Shown here: piece by piece, positions 44,516 through 53,182 of the stretch | Position numbering within the stretch: position 1 is the first letter of the stretch | How the letters are laid out: every line of letters begins with the position of its first letter | NCBI GenBank assembly: GCA_039821125.1 | Contig: JBCBOR010000006.1 | Location: 59,840 to 123,839 of the forward strand | Source of the DNA: Thermohalobaculum sp039821125 | Lineage (GTDB): Bacteria > Pseudomonadota > Alphaproteobacteria > Rhodobacterales > Rhodobacteraceae | Direction: 5' to 3' | DNA length: 64,000 bases | Made by a program: the position numbers and the translations under genes | Notes under the pieces: model-generated | What the model saw: the letters and a program-made list of their open reading frames with translations, nothing else | What the model was told of the DNA's origin: nothing | Databases searched by the model: none

Positions 44516-45111
44516 GTGGAACGGGTCGTCTCGCGCTCTGGCATGACTGCGCTCCAGGGCACGAGGCCGAGTTCGAGGCCTGGTACAAGACCGAACACTT
44601 GCCCGAGCGCTTGTCCGTCCCCGGGTTTCTCCGGGGTCGCCGTTGGGAGGCCGTGCATGGAGCGCCGCGGTTCTTCACATTCTACGAGACGACAGGACCC
44701 GAGGTACTGACAAGCGCCGCCTATCGTGCACGGCTCGAGGCACCGACGCCCCTGACCGCCTGGATCATGGCCGACGTGATGCGCGATCTCAGCCGCACGA
44801 TCTGCCGTGTCGAGAAGCGTGCCGGACATCTGCAGGGCGGCTATGCCATGACGGCCAACGGGTTGTGCGACGTCGATATCGTCGCTTTGGCCGCGGAACC
44901 CGGTGTCGCCCGGGTCGAGGTGTGGCAGGCGGCCGAAAGTGCGCAACCGATGACCCGGGAGGAAGCCATCCGCGGCGGCGACGAGCGGATCGACAACTGC
45001 CTGATGGTCGAGACCTTGCGGGCGGTGGATGCTGCGCGCTTGGCCTCGACGTTCGGGACCGGGCAGATCTGGCACCTGTTGTGCGAAATGACTGCAGCGG
45101 ACTTGGCCTAG
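44512..45111 (+). CDS. Small protein overlapping the enolase-superfamily gene, EthD-like barrel suspected
   Basis: The GTG at 44512 overlaps the preceding TGA as GTGA, so translation is coupled. The product has 199 aa in what look like two similar halves. The first (LALWHDCAPGHEAEFEAWYK, then TEHLPERLSVPGFLRGRRWE) has the pattern of dimeric alpha/beta-barrel proteins such as EthD or DUF4286 members. The second is less clear. No catalytic assignment is possible. It probably works on the same substrate as the enolase-superfamily enzyme. Confidence 0.68.
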   Translation: MSGTGRLALWHDCAPGHEAEFEAWYKTEHLPERLSVPGFLRGRRWEAVHGAPRFFTFYETTGPEVLTSAAYRARLEAPTPLTAWIMADVMRDLSRTICRVEKRAGHLQGGYAMTANGLCDVDIVALAAEPGVARVEVWQAAESAQPMTREEAIRGGDERIDNCLMVETLRAVDAARLASTFGTGQIWHLLCEMTAADLA

Positions 45112-45176
45112 CGCGAATGCGTGTGCTCGGGTGTTGCCGGGATTGCGCCGCCGCGCCGCGCCGCTAAACAGATGGC

Positions 45177-46049
45177 ATGACCGAGCCGACCTTTCTGACC
45201 ACCCGCGAGGTCGCGGACCTGCTGCGCGTCAAGGAGCGCAAGGTCTACGATATGGCCGCTGAAGGGACGATTCCGCACCGGCGGGTAACCGGCAAGCTGC
45301 TCTTCCCGCGGGCAGAGATCGATGCGTGGCTGTCCAGCGGGACGCCAACTGCCGGGGCCGAGGCACCTGCGGTCGTCGCGGGCAGTCACGATCCGCTGCT
45401 TGACTGGGCGATCCGCGAGAGTGGTGCGGGCCTTGCGACGTTTTTCGATGGCTCGCTGGATGGTCTGGCGCGTATGCGGGAAGGTCAGGCCGGCGCCGCG
45501 GGGCTGCACGTCTTCGAGCCGGACGGCAAGACCTGGAACATCGCCCATGTTCGCAGCGCGCTCGGTGACCGGCCCGTTGTCCTGATCGAATGGGCGCGGC
45601 GCCAGCAGGGGTTGATCCTCTCCGAACGGGTGGCGGGTCAGATCAAAACGATCGCCGATCTGACCGGGCTGACTGTCGCGCAGCGTCAGCCGAGTGCGGG
45701 CGCTGGTCTGCTGTTCGCACATCTGATGGCGGAGGCTGGGTTGGCACCTGGCGACGTCACGATGCTTGCGGACCGCGCTCACACCGAGACCGAGGCGGCG
45801 GCGGCCGTCGCGTCAGGCAAGGCCGATGCGGCCCCGGGCCTTCAGGCAGTCGCGCGGCAGTTTGGCTTGGCGTTTCTGCCGACGCGATCGGAGCGGTTCG
45901 ATCTGATCGTTGACCGCCGCGCATGGTTCGAGCCGCCATTGCAGTCTTTGATGGCCTTTGCGCGCACCCCGTCCTTCGTAGCGAAGGCAGAGGATCTGGG
46001 CGGCTATGATCTCTCAGGGCACGGGGCGGTGCACTGGAACGGTCCCTGA
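45177..46049 (+). CDS. Excisionase-type HTH regulator with periplasmic-binding-like sensor domain (tungstate/molybdate-linked)
   Basis: The 290-residue one-component regulator has an N-terminal MerR/excisionase-type HTH (FLTTREVADLLRVKERKVYD through GKLLFPRAEIDAWLSSG). It is joined to a domain of about 220 aa with the type 2 periplasmic binding fold (HDPLLDWAIRESGAGLATFF, LTGLTVAQRQPSAGAGLLFA). This architecture is found next to molybdate and tungstate ABC transporters. It is convergent with the tup operon, 18 bases from the tupA stop, so a role in sensing the oxyanion and controlling tupBCA is a sound inference. Confidence 0.85.
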   Translation: MTEPTFLTTREVADLLRVKERKVYDMAAEGTIPHRRVTGKLLFPRAEIDAWLSSGTPTAGAEAPAVVAGSHDPLLDWAIRESGAGLATFFDGSLDGLARMREGQAGAAGLHVFEPDGKTWNIAHVRSALGDRPVVLIEWARRQQGLILSERVAGQIKTIADLTGLTVAQRQPSAGAGLLFAHLMAEAGLAPGDVTMLADRAHTETEAAAAVASGKADAAPGLQAVARQFGLAFLPTRSERFDLIVDRRAWFEPPLQSLMAFARTPSFVAKAEDLGGYDLSGHGAVHWNGP

Positions 46050-46067
46050 CCATCGCTTGGCAGTGGG

Positions 46068-46880
46068 CTATCGGGCGTTTGGGAAGAACACCTGTTCGCC
46101 CTCGATGCGGTAGGCGGCGATCGCGGCCTGTCCCTCAGCCGACAGCATCCAGTCGACGAATGCCCGAGCCTGATCTGCACGAACGTTTGGGCAGGCGGTG
46201 CTGCTAACGGCGATGATGCCGTACTGATTGAACAGGCGTGGGTCGCCTTCCACCATGATCCCGTGGGTGCCCTTGTTGCCGAACTTCATCCACGTCGCCC
46301 GATCGGTCAGCGTATAGGCGCCGAGGCCAACCGAGATGTTCAATGTCGCCCCCATGCCCGACCCGGTTTCGCTGTACCAGGTGCCGCTGGCCCCGGTCGG
46401 ATCGGCGCCGGCGGCGCTCCAAAGCCGCATCTCGGCCTTGTGTGTTCCGCTGTCATCGCCCCGGGACGCGAACGGTGCACGGGCGTCGTGAATGGCCGAG
46501 AGCGCTGCGGAGATGTCCCGGCCGCCCGCGATGGCAGCCGGGTCGCTCGCGGGGCCGACGACGATGAAATCGTTGTACATCAGATCGTGCCGGCGGGCCC
46601 CGAAGCCGTCGGCCACAAAGCGGTCCTCGTCGGTTTTCGAGTGGACCAGCAGTACATCACCATCGCAGTTGCGGGCATTTCGGATGGCCTGGCCCGTGCC
46701 CACGGCAACCACGCGCGCCTCGATGTCAGATGCCTTCTCGAACAATGGCAGGATCCAATCGTAGAGGCCGGAATTCTTGGTCGACGTGGTCGATTGAACC
46801 AGCACAAAGCGATCATCGGCCTTGGCGGGCCCGGCGTTGGTGATGGCGATGGCGATGGCGAGAATAGGCAACAGGCGCAT
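46068..46880 (-). CDS. tupA: Tungstate ABC transporter substrate-binding protein
   Basis: The 270-residue receptor has a signal peptide (LLPILAIAIAITNAGPAKA) and the hallmark VQSTTSTKNSGLYDWILPLF, where TTSTKNSG lines the oxyanion pocket. VAVGTGQAIRNARNCDGDVL, LVHSKTDEDRFVADGFG and YNDFIVVGPASDPA also match TupA. It is the last gene of the operon, ten bases after tupC. Specificity for tungstate over molybdate rests on the TupA type. Confidence 0.93.
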   Translation of the reverse strand: MRLLPILAIAIAITNAGPAKADDRFVLVQSTTSTKNSGLYDWILPLFEKASDIEARVVAVGTGQAIRNARNCDGDVLLVHSKTDEDRFVADGFGARRHDLMYNDFIVVGPASDPAAIAGGRDISAALSAIHDARAPFASRGDDSGTHKAEMRLWSAAGADPTGASGTWYSETGSGMGATLNISVGLGAYTLTDRATWMKFGNKGTHGIMVEGDPRLFNQYGIIAVSSTACPNVRADQARAFVDWMLSAEGQAAIAAYRIEGEQVFFPNAR

Positions 46881-46889
46881 GTGTGGTCC

Positions 46890-47597
46890 TCAGATCAGCA
46901 GATCCCCGGCAAGATAGGCGCGGGCTTCCGGGCTTGTCGGGGTGTCGAAGAAGGCGGGCGCGGGCGCGGTTTCAACAACGCGCCCCTCGTGGAGAAAGAT
47001 GATGTCATCGGCCAGACGACGCGCCTGCCCCTGATCGTGGGTGACCAGAAGGACACGGATGTCTCGCGCCGCGGCGTCGCGGACCAGATCTTCGATCATC
47101 GCCGTCGCCGAGGGATCAAGGCTGGCCGTCGGTTCGTCAAGAAGCAGGAGGTTCGGCTGGGCCGCGAGTGCCCGAACAAGGGCGAGGCGTTGCTGTTCTC
47201 CGCCCGAAAGCGCCCGTGCGGGGCGGTCGGCCTGCGCGGTCAATCCCGCCTTGTGCAACAGGGTGTTCACCTCGGCGTCCCGCTGATGTTTCGGCACGCC
47301 GTATGTGGCCAGCGCATGGGCAAGATTGGCTCGGGCGGAGCGCCTGAGCAGGACCGGCTTCTGGAAGACAAGTGCGACCTCGCGCGGCGTGGCATGTGGT
47401 TTGCGCCCCGCGACCGCCCCGCTATCCGGCAGAAGCAGGCCCGCGATCACTCTGAGTGTCGCGCTTTTCCCGGCGCCGTTCGGGCCCATCATCGCCGTGA
47501 TCCCGGTGGCCCCGAGGACCATCTCCAATCCGCGCAGAACCGGCGTCTCACCAAGCGTCACGGAGATGTCCCGAAGCGTGAGCATTGGATCATGCAT
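46890..47597 (-). CDS. tupC: Tungstate ABC transporter ATP-binding protein
   Basis: The 235-residue ATPase has Walker A MGPNGAGKSATLRVIAGLLL, a Q-loop at ALVFQKPVLLRRS, the signature ALSGGEQQRLALVRALA, Walker B LLLLDEPTASLD and the switch His in LLVTHDQGQARRLADD. It overlaps the end of the permease gene by eight bases. Confidence 0.93.
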   Translation of the reverse strand: MHDPMLTLRDISVTLGETPVLRGLEMVLGATGITAMMGPNGAGKSATLRVIAGLLLPDSGAVAGRKPHATPREVALVFQKPVLLRRSARANLAHALATYGVPKHQRDAEVNTLLHKAGLTAQADRPARALSGGEQQRLALVRALAAQPNLLLLDEPTASLDPSATAMIEDLVRDAAARDIRVLLVTHDQGQARRLADDIIFLHEGRVVETAPAPAFFDTPTSPEARAYLAGDLLI

Positions 47598-48297
47598 GGA
47601 CGTGCTGACCCGCGAGATCGCGCAGCACCATAAGCCCGGCGTTGATCACGATCGACAGCACCACAAGGACAATGCCAAGCCCGAGTGCAAGGGCAAGTTC
47701 ACCGCGGGATGTCTCGAGCGCGATGGCCGTGGTCATGACCCGCGTCACATGATCAATGTTGCCGCCGACAATCATGACGGCGCCGACCTCGGCAAAGGCG
47801 CGGCCCAGCCCGGCCAACGCCGCTGTGATCAGCGAGAAGCGCGCATCCCACAGCAGGGTTCCGATGCGCTCGGTGGGCGATGCGCCCATCACCATGAGCA
47901 GGTCATGATACTCGGCGTTCAGGTCTTCGATCACCTGACGGGTCAGGGCAGTGATGATCGGCAGCACCAGAAGCGTCTGCGCGATGATCATCGCGGTGGG
48001 TGTATAGAGCAGGCCCAGCGTCCCCAGTGGACCCGAAGCGGACAGTGTCATGTAGACAACAAGCCCGACGACCACAGGCGGCAGACCCATCAACGCGTTG
48101 ATCAGGATGGTCAGCGGTGTCCTGCCGGGAAACCGGCCAATGGCAAGAAGCGCACCCAGCGGCAGGCCGATCGCGCAGGCGATGGCAACCGCGCTGAGGG
48201 TCACGTAGAGCGACAGCCCGATAATCTCGGCGAGATCGGCATCCATGCCGATGATCAGGCCAAACGCCTCACCGATCGCTGCACCGATGCTCTGCAC
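47590..48297 (-). CDS. tupB: Tungstate ABC transporter permease
   Basis: The 235-residue permease has five to six membrane segments (IIGLSLYVTLSAVAIACAIG at the N-terminus) and the coupling loop with NAEYHDLLMVMGASPTERIG. PLGALLAIGRFPGRTPLTIL and INALMGLPPVVVGLVVYM are family-typical. The GTG start follows GGCGGAG. It is the first gene of tupBCA. A tandem repeat that could be the operator lies 37–56 bases upstream. Confidence 0.92.
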   Translation of the reverse strand: MQSIGAAIGEAFGLIIGMDADLAEIIGLSLYVTLSAVAIACAIGLPLGALLAIGRFPGRTPLTILINALMGLPPVVVGLVVYMTLSASGPLGTLGLLYTPTAMIIAQTLLVLPIITALTRQVIEDLNAEYHDLLMVMGASPTERIGTLLWDARFSLITAALAGLGRAFAEVGAVMIVGGNIDHVTRVMTTAIALETSRGELALALGLGIVLVVLSIVINAGLMVLRDLAGQHVHA

Positions 48298-48333
48298 CGC
48301 GACTCCGCCCTGAATGTTGTTCTCTTCTGTTCC

Positions 48334-48353
48334 TATGCGTTTTTATGCATTTT
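48334..48353. promoter_or_regulatory. Tandem TATGCGTTTT–TATGCATTTT before tupB
   Basis: Two adjoining 10-bp units differ at one base and place identical faces one helical turn apart, 37 bases before tupB. This is a candidate operator for the adjacent HTH regulator or another metal-oxyanion sensor. Binding is not shown by the sequence. Confidence 0.45.
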
Positions 48354-48495
48354 CTCCGAAGTCGGCAAGAATGCATGCAAGGATCAGCCGGTCATCTGCC
48401 GCGGGTAGGGTGGCGCAGGTCGCCGTGTCAGTGTGGGCAGGCGGAGATTTGATCAGGGCGCTTTGGCGTTGGTCGTACGCGTCTGCGCCGGATGA

Positions 48496-50733
48496 TCAGG
48501 CCATCTTGCGCTCTTTGTGGATCGACCAATCGCCAACGAAATCGACAATCCGCTCAGCGCTCATCGGTTTCGCGAAGTAATAGCCTTGCAGCACATCGCA
48601 ACCGATCGAGCGCAGGAGCAGCGCCTGGTCGAGTGTTTCGACCCCCTCGGCGACGACCTTGACGTTCAGCGAGCGACCGATGCCGATGATCGATTTGACG
48701 AGGCCACAGCGCGATGCATCGTCCGCGATGGGCGAGATCAACTCGCGGTCGATCTTGATCGTGTCGGGCGCGATCTTGATGAGGCCGATGATCGAGGCGT
48801 GACCGCTGCCGAAATCGTCCAACTCGATCGACACGCCCATGTCGCGGAGCATGTCGACGGTCCACAGGATCGAATCCTCGACATCGTCCAGGAAGATCGA
48901 CTCGAGCAACTCGAAGGACAGGAGCGATTTCGGCGTGTCCATCGTCTTCAGTTGGTCGATCAGCGATGTATCGGTCAGCCGGCGGGCCGAGACATTGACA
49001 GACAGCTTGGGAACGTTGACGCCCTGCCCATGCCATGTGATCGAGTCGGCGATCGCCCTCTCGAGGATCATCCGGTCAATATTGTCCACAACACTGAGAT
49101 CTTCCGCAACGGGCAGGAAGCCACCAGGACCAATCGTGCCATCCTGCGGGTGCTGCCAACGCGCAAGCGCCTCGACACCGGTCACTTCGAAGGTCTGAGC
49201 GTCAAATTGCGGTTGGTAGAGCGGGAAGAACTCGGATTTGTCGATACCGTTCAGGATACCGTCAGCGGTGCGTTTGTAGGCGACAACCCGGGCCTGCAGC
49301 TCATCGGTAAAGAATTCATAGCGATTGCGCCCGCCCTCCTTCGACCGATAGAGGGCGATGTCGGCGTTCACCAGAAGGTTTTCGGGATCAAGTTCATCGG
49401 CGGCTTGATGAGCAATCCCAATGCTGACGCCGAACCAGCAATTGTGCCCCTCGAACTGCACCGGCTCGCAGAGTTTTGCGATGATTTTCTGCGCGAACTC
49501 CGCGAGGCTGCCACGGTCCGGCGCGCCGGCGCGCAGGATCACGAATTCATCGCCGCCGACGCGCGCCACGAAATCATCGCGCTCTGCCAATAATGTGAGC
49601 GTCTGCGCCGTGTGCACCAGGACTGCATCTCCGGCAGCGTGGCCCATCGTGTCGTTGATCTGCTTGAAGCGATCGAGGTCCAGATGAAGGACGGACAGCG
49701 ACTCACCGTGTGTTCGGCAGCGTCTTGCGAAGGTCGAGATCTGGTCATCGAGGAAGCTGCGGTTCGGGATGCCGGTCAGCGGATCGTGCATCGCCGTTTC
49801 ACGGATCCGGGCCTGGGCCACGACCAGCTCGGCATAGCGTTGCCGGGTCAGCGCATTGGCATCCTTCAGCCGCGCAATCGCCCGCCGTGTCTCGACATTC
49901 GCATCGACCAGCTTGCGGTGACTGGCGAGCAGCTCTTCCTGCGCATAATACTCGTTGGTCACGTCGCGACCCGCGCCGCGGTATCCCATGAATGTGCCGT
50001 TCTCATCGAAGATCGGCTTGCCGCTTTGGGAGGTGTAGACCCTTTGTCCGTCTGGTCCGACAACCCAGTACCGAAAGTCCTCGTGCGGTTCATGCCGCTC
50101 GAGGCTTTGGAGGTGTTCCTCCATCTCTGGGGTGATGCCGACTTTTTCCATGATTTCGCGCCGCGTTTTGCCGACGAAGCTCGTCGGGTCCACGCTGTAG
50201 AGCTCGCTGTGTTTTAAGGCGCTATAGGTGAACCGAAGATCTGGTCCCATCTCCCAAAGCCAATCCGAGGCAACTTCGGCGAAATCCTGTTGGCGCTGCT
50301 TCGCGTCCTTGAGCGCCTGCTGTGCCGAAATTTCTTCTGTGATGTCCTTTATCACGCCGAACAGAAGGATCACCGTGCCGAGGTCATCGCAAACGCATTC
50401 CCCGACGCAATGCACATTGCGTTGCGTTCCATCGGGATGAACGACAATTGACTCGAACTCGAAACCGGACTGGGTATCGACCGAGGTTTGGACAACTTCC
50501 AGTATACGGGCTTGGTCCGCGTCCACATACGAACTGACCACGGCATCGAACGTGGCTGTAAAGCTCTCGGGTGACCGTCCAAAGATTCGGTAGGTTTGCG
50601 GTGAAAAGTTGATGACTGTGCCGCCGACGTCCCACGACCAATGCCCGATATTGCCGAGACGTTCTGCCATCTCATACTGCTGGACGCGCATGGCCCAGTC
50701 GCTGGATTGTGACGGCGAAGGCATGTCTCTCAT
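48496..50733 (-). CDS. PAS–PAS–GGDEF–EAL cyclic di-GMP protein
   Basis: The 745-residue protein has two N-terminal PAS domains (around MAERLGNIGHWSWDVGGTVI and SDWLWEMGPDLRFTYSALKH), a coiled linker, a GGDEF domain with intact RVGGDEF and an EAL domain with VEALARWQHP. FELLESIFLDDVEDS and ELDDFGSGHASI, which provide metal and catalytic residues, are intact. Both synthesis and breakdown of c-di-GMP look possible. No membrane segment is evident, so it is cytoplasmic, perhaps sensing a ligand or redox cue through PAS. The ATG at 50733 is used; a TTG at 50751 is an alternative. Confidence 0.95.
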   Translation of the reverse strand: MRDMPSPSQSSDWAMRVQQYEMAERLGNIGHWSWDVGGTVINFSPQTYRIFGRSPESFTATFDAVVSSYVDADQARILEVVQTSVDTQSGFEFESIVVHPDGTQRNVHCVGECVCDDLGTVILLFGVIKDITEEISAQQALKDAKQRQQDFAEVASDWLWEMGPDLRFTYSALKHSELYSVDPTSFVGKTRREIMEKVGITPEMEEHLQSLERHEPHEDFRYWVVGPDGQRVYTSQSGKPIFDENGTFMGYRGAGRDVTNEYYAQEELLASHRKLVDANVETRRAIARLKDANALTRQRYAELVVAQARIRETAMHDPLTGIPNRSFLDDQISTFARRCRTHGESLSVLHLDLDRFKQINDTMGHAAGDAVLVHTAQTLTLLAERDDFVARVGGDEFVILRAGAPDRGSLAEFAQKIIAKLCEPVQFEGHNCWFGVSIGIAHQAADELDPENLLVNADIALYRSKEGGRNRYEFFTDELQARVVAYKRTADGILNGIDKSEFFPLYQPQFDAQTFEVTGVEALARWQHPQDGTIGPGGFLPVAEDLSVVDNIDRMILERAIADSITWHGQGVNVPKLSVNVSARRLTDTSLIDQLKTMDTPKSLLSFELLESIFLDDVEDSILWTVDMLRDMGVSIELDDFGSGHASIIGLIKIAPDTIKIDRELISPIADDASRCGLVKSIIGIGRSLNVKVVAEGVETLDQALLLRSIGCDVLQGYYFAKPMSAERIVDFVGDWSIHKERKMA

Positions 50734-50821
50734 CGGTGTGCAATGACCCAAGATGTACAGCTCGTGATGGCCATACTGTGGTCAAAGGGCTGAATTTTCT
50801 CTTATCCCTGAACCGTTGCGA

Positions 50822-51268
50822 TCAGCCCGTCGGACCGGGCCGGTCGGAAAGCTGTTTCCAGATACCGCTGGCACGCATGCACTTGCGCCCTCCGGCCCAG
50901 AGTTCGCACTCCATGAAGCAAATCCCGCTGACCATGCGATTCAGGGCAGTGTGGGCGATCAGGGTATGGCCTTCCTTGGCGGCCGCCATGAAATGCGCGT
51001 TGAAGTCGATTGTCGCACAGGGCTTGCGTCCGAGGGTTTCGCTGGCCGCTGCGCCCATGGCAACGTCGGCAAAGCTCATGTAGACGCCGCCATGGCAGAC
51101 CCCGCCGAAATTGATGTGCCGGGCGTCAAGCAAAAGCGCCGCCTGCCACGTCGTCTCGCTGGCCCGGGCGATTCGCATGGGACCGATATGGCCATTGAAG
51201 CCCTGGCTGCGGATTTCACGCCAGGGCAAAGTCTCGTCGATCTCCATGCGCACCCTCTGGTCGAACAT
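50822..51268 (-). CDS. PaaI-type hotdog thioesterase
   Basis: The 148-residue hotdog-fold protein would hydrolyse acyl-CoA thioesters. Family features are FGGVCHGGVYMSFADVAMG, with His-Gly-Gly, and ATIDFNAHFMAAAKEGHTLI. The ATG at 51268 follows GACGTCGAG and gives the usual length; a longer frame from 51379 would overlap the divergent yjbQ-like gene. The two genes are divergent with a gap of about 25 bases. Confidence 0.85.
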   Translation of the reverse strand: MFDQRVRMEIDETLPWREIRSQGFNGHIGPMRIARASETTWQAALLLDARHINFGGVCHGGVYMSFADVAMGAAASETLGRKPCATIDFNAHFMAAAKEGHTLIAHTALNRMVSGICFMECELWAGGRKCMRASGIWKQLSDRPGPTG

Positions 51269-51292
51269 CTCGACGTCGCCTAGCATGGTCAG

Positions 51293-51730
51293 ATGGTGCA
51301 AATCATCGATGAAATCGAGATCGCGACACCGGGCCCCGGTTTGATGGACATCACCCGGGAGGTGGCCGCCTGGCTGCATCTACAAGGGATCGAGGCTGGA
51401 TTGCTGACGCTTCTGATCCAGCACACCTCGGCGTCGCTGACCATTCAGGAGAACGCCGATCCTGATGTGCTGCTCGATCTGCAGAACGCGATGGCCGGTC
51501 TGGGTCCGCATGGCGGTGCCGAGCGATACATGCATCACGCCGAGGGCCGGGACGACATGGCCGCGCATATCCGAACGATGCTCAGCGGTGTGAACCTCGC
51601 GATCCCGGTGCGCTATGGCCGGATGATGCTGGGCACCTGGCAGGGGCTATACCTCTGGGAGCATCGTGATCGTGGCCGCCACCGCCGGATCGCCCTGCAT
51701 CTGGCAGGCGAGACAGCGACCGAGCGCTAG
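51293..51730 (+). CDS. YjbQ / UPF0047 family protein
   Basis: The 145-residue member of the YjbQ family (secondary thiamine-phosphate synthase-like) has the characteristic TLLIQHTSASLTIQENADPD and PVRYGRMMLGTWQGLYLWEH. The His and Asp residues of the metal or phosphate site are present. Its role is not firmly known. The last four bases overlap the convergent HHH-protein gene. Confidence 0.92.
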   Translation: MVQIIDEIEIATPGPGLMDITREVAAWLHLQGIEAGLLTLLIQHTSASLTIQENADPDVLLDLQNAMAGLGPHGGAERYMHHAEGRDDMAAHIRTMLSGVNLAIPVRYGRMMLGTWQGLYLWEHRDRGRHRRIALHLAGETATER

Positions 51731-53142
51731 ATGATCTCATCGCCGTACTTTTCACGGTTCAGCGCGGTCGCCTGACCGATCCAGTCGTCGCGTTCGATCC
51801 GCCCGGGAAAGGACTGGATCGCCTCCGTCAGCCATTCGATATCGTCCGGGCTGAATCGGGCAATCTGACGGTACTGATAGACGCCGTTCTTGTTCAGCAA
51901 CGCTTCCATCTTGAAGCCGACCCCCCGGATCAGTTTGAGGTCGTCGATCTCCTCCGGCGGGACGGTGAAAAAGCCGATCGGCATGTCCGCGCTCTTGCTC
52001 TCGCGGGGGGCATCCTCTGCGGCATCAGGCGGTGTCTCGGTCGAGACGATCTCCGCATCCGTTGCGTCATCGTCTATTTTCGCGTCTGCATCATCCTTTT
52101 TCGAGCGTCCGAACAATCGGGTCGTGCGCATGGGGGGAGGCGCGTCATCCCCCTGCACGGACTTCAGAATGTCGTTGATCGCGGCGTCGATCTCGTCGTC
52201 GGTCGCTGGGGTTTCGTCCTCGTCCTCGGTCGGAGTTTCGCTGGTTTCGCCTGAAGCCTGTTCTTCTTGTCCCGGGTCGTTCAGCGCTGGATCTTTCAGC
52301 GCCGGATCGTCTGTCATCTCATCGGATGGATCGTCGACGATCTCAATATCCGCATCGAGAAATTCGACCTCATCGGCGTTCTCGGGATCAAAGCCGAGTT
52401 CCGCGGCAATCGCCTCTCGTTCCTTCTCGGCATCCATGTCTGCGTCGCGGTCCGAGTTGGTCTGTGGCCGAGGGCGGCTGCCGAAAAACGCTGGCACTGT
52501 GTGGTCGTCGGCCTCGGGACTGTCGTCTTGGGCATCCTGAGTGACGTCCTCAGACGGCGCCTCTGCCTCACCATGCAAAGCCGCTGCAGCGAGGCCACCG
52601 CCAGCCGCGCCCATTGCCTCGCGCTGCCGCCTGAGCGCCCCGTACGCGATCTCCTCGGTGTCTTGCTTGTCGTCCTGTTTCGGTGTCGAGCGTCTGAACA
52701 CGGAAGAAGGTTTCTCGGTGCGTTCTTCTTCGTCGTGCTCAGATGGTTTTTCTTCCTCGGTCTCTGCTCCGTCATCCTCCGACGATTTCGAGAACGCCTG
52801 TGTCAGCCGGTCAATCGGTTCTCGCTCGTCAGGTGACCCAGGCGGCGCGTCGCTTTTGTCCGGCAGACCGTCCTCGGGCGCCGCGGTCCGAAGCGTCTCG
52901 ACCTCGCTTTGCAGATCAGACAGCGACTTTTTCAGCTTGTCCCGCTCCTCGGTCAAAAGCCGGACCTTGCCCTCCAGCGCCGGGTCGCCGTCGACCGATG
53001 TGCGGGCGCGGGCCGCGCCGTCAGCCCGTGCAGTTTCGATCCGCTCACGCTGGCGCCAGCCCCAGACGAGATATCCCAGAAAGATGCCGATCAACGCAGA
53101 GGTGATCAGAAACCCAACGATTTCGAGTATCAGCTCTAGCAT
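51727..53142 (-). CDS. Membrane-anchored acidic protein with C-terminal helix-hairpin-helix domain
   Basis: The 471-residue protein begins at an ATG after CCGGAGAA with a membrane anchor (LELILEIVGFLITSALIGIF). A short coiled coil (LLTEERDKLKKSLSDLQSEV) is followed by about 280 residues rich in Glu, Asp, Ser and Pro that are probably disordered. The last 80 residues (DLKLIRGVGFKMEALLNKNG through SPDDIEWLTEAIQSFPGRIE) form a predicted helix-hairpin-helix like those of some ribosomal L21-related or polymerase-associated proteins. Proteins with this layout are common in Rhodobacterales but uncharacterised. It follows the OmpA gene on the same strand with a 40-bp gap. Confidence 0.8.
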   Translation of the reverse strand: MLELILEIVGFLITSALIGIFLGYLVWGWRQRERIETARADGAARARTSVDGDPALEGKVRLLTEERDKLKKSLSDLQSEVETLRTAAPEDGLPDKSDAPPGSPDEREPIDRLTQAFSKSSEDDGAETEEEKPSEHDEEERTEKPSSVFRRSTPKQDDKQDTEEIAYGALRRQREAMGAAGGGLAAAALHGEAEAPSEDVTQDAQDDSPEADDHTVPAFFGSRPRPQTNSDRDADMDAEKEREAIAAELGFDPENADEVEFLDADIEIVDDPSDEMTDDPALKDPALNDPGQEEQASGETSETPTEDEDETPATDDEIDAAINDILKSVQGDDAPPPMRTTRLFGRSKKDDADAKIDDDATDAEIVSTETPPDAAEDAPRESKSADMPIGFFTVPPEEIDDLKLIRGVGFKMEALLNKNGVYQYRQIARFSPDDIEWLTEAIQSFPGRIERDDWIGQATALNREKYGDEII

Positions 53143-53182
53143 TTCTCCGGCGTCCCCGTCCCATCGTCCGCGTCGGTTATAG

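Noticed and set aside
46263..47633. Plus-strand frame opposite tupA and tupC
   Set aside because: It is antisense to intact transporter genes with all ATPase motifs.
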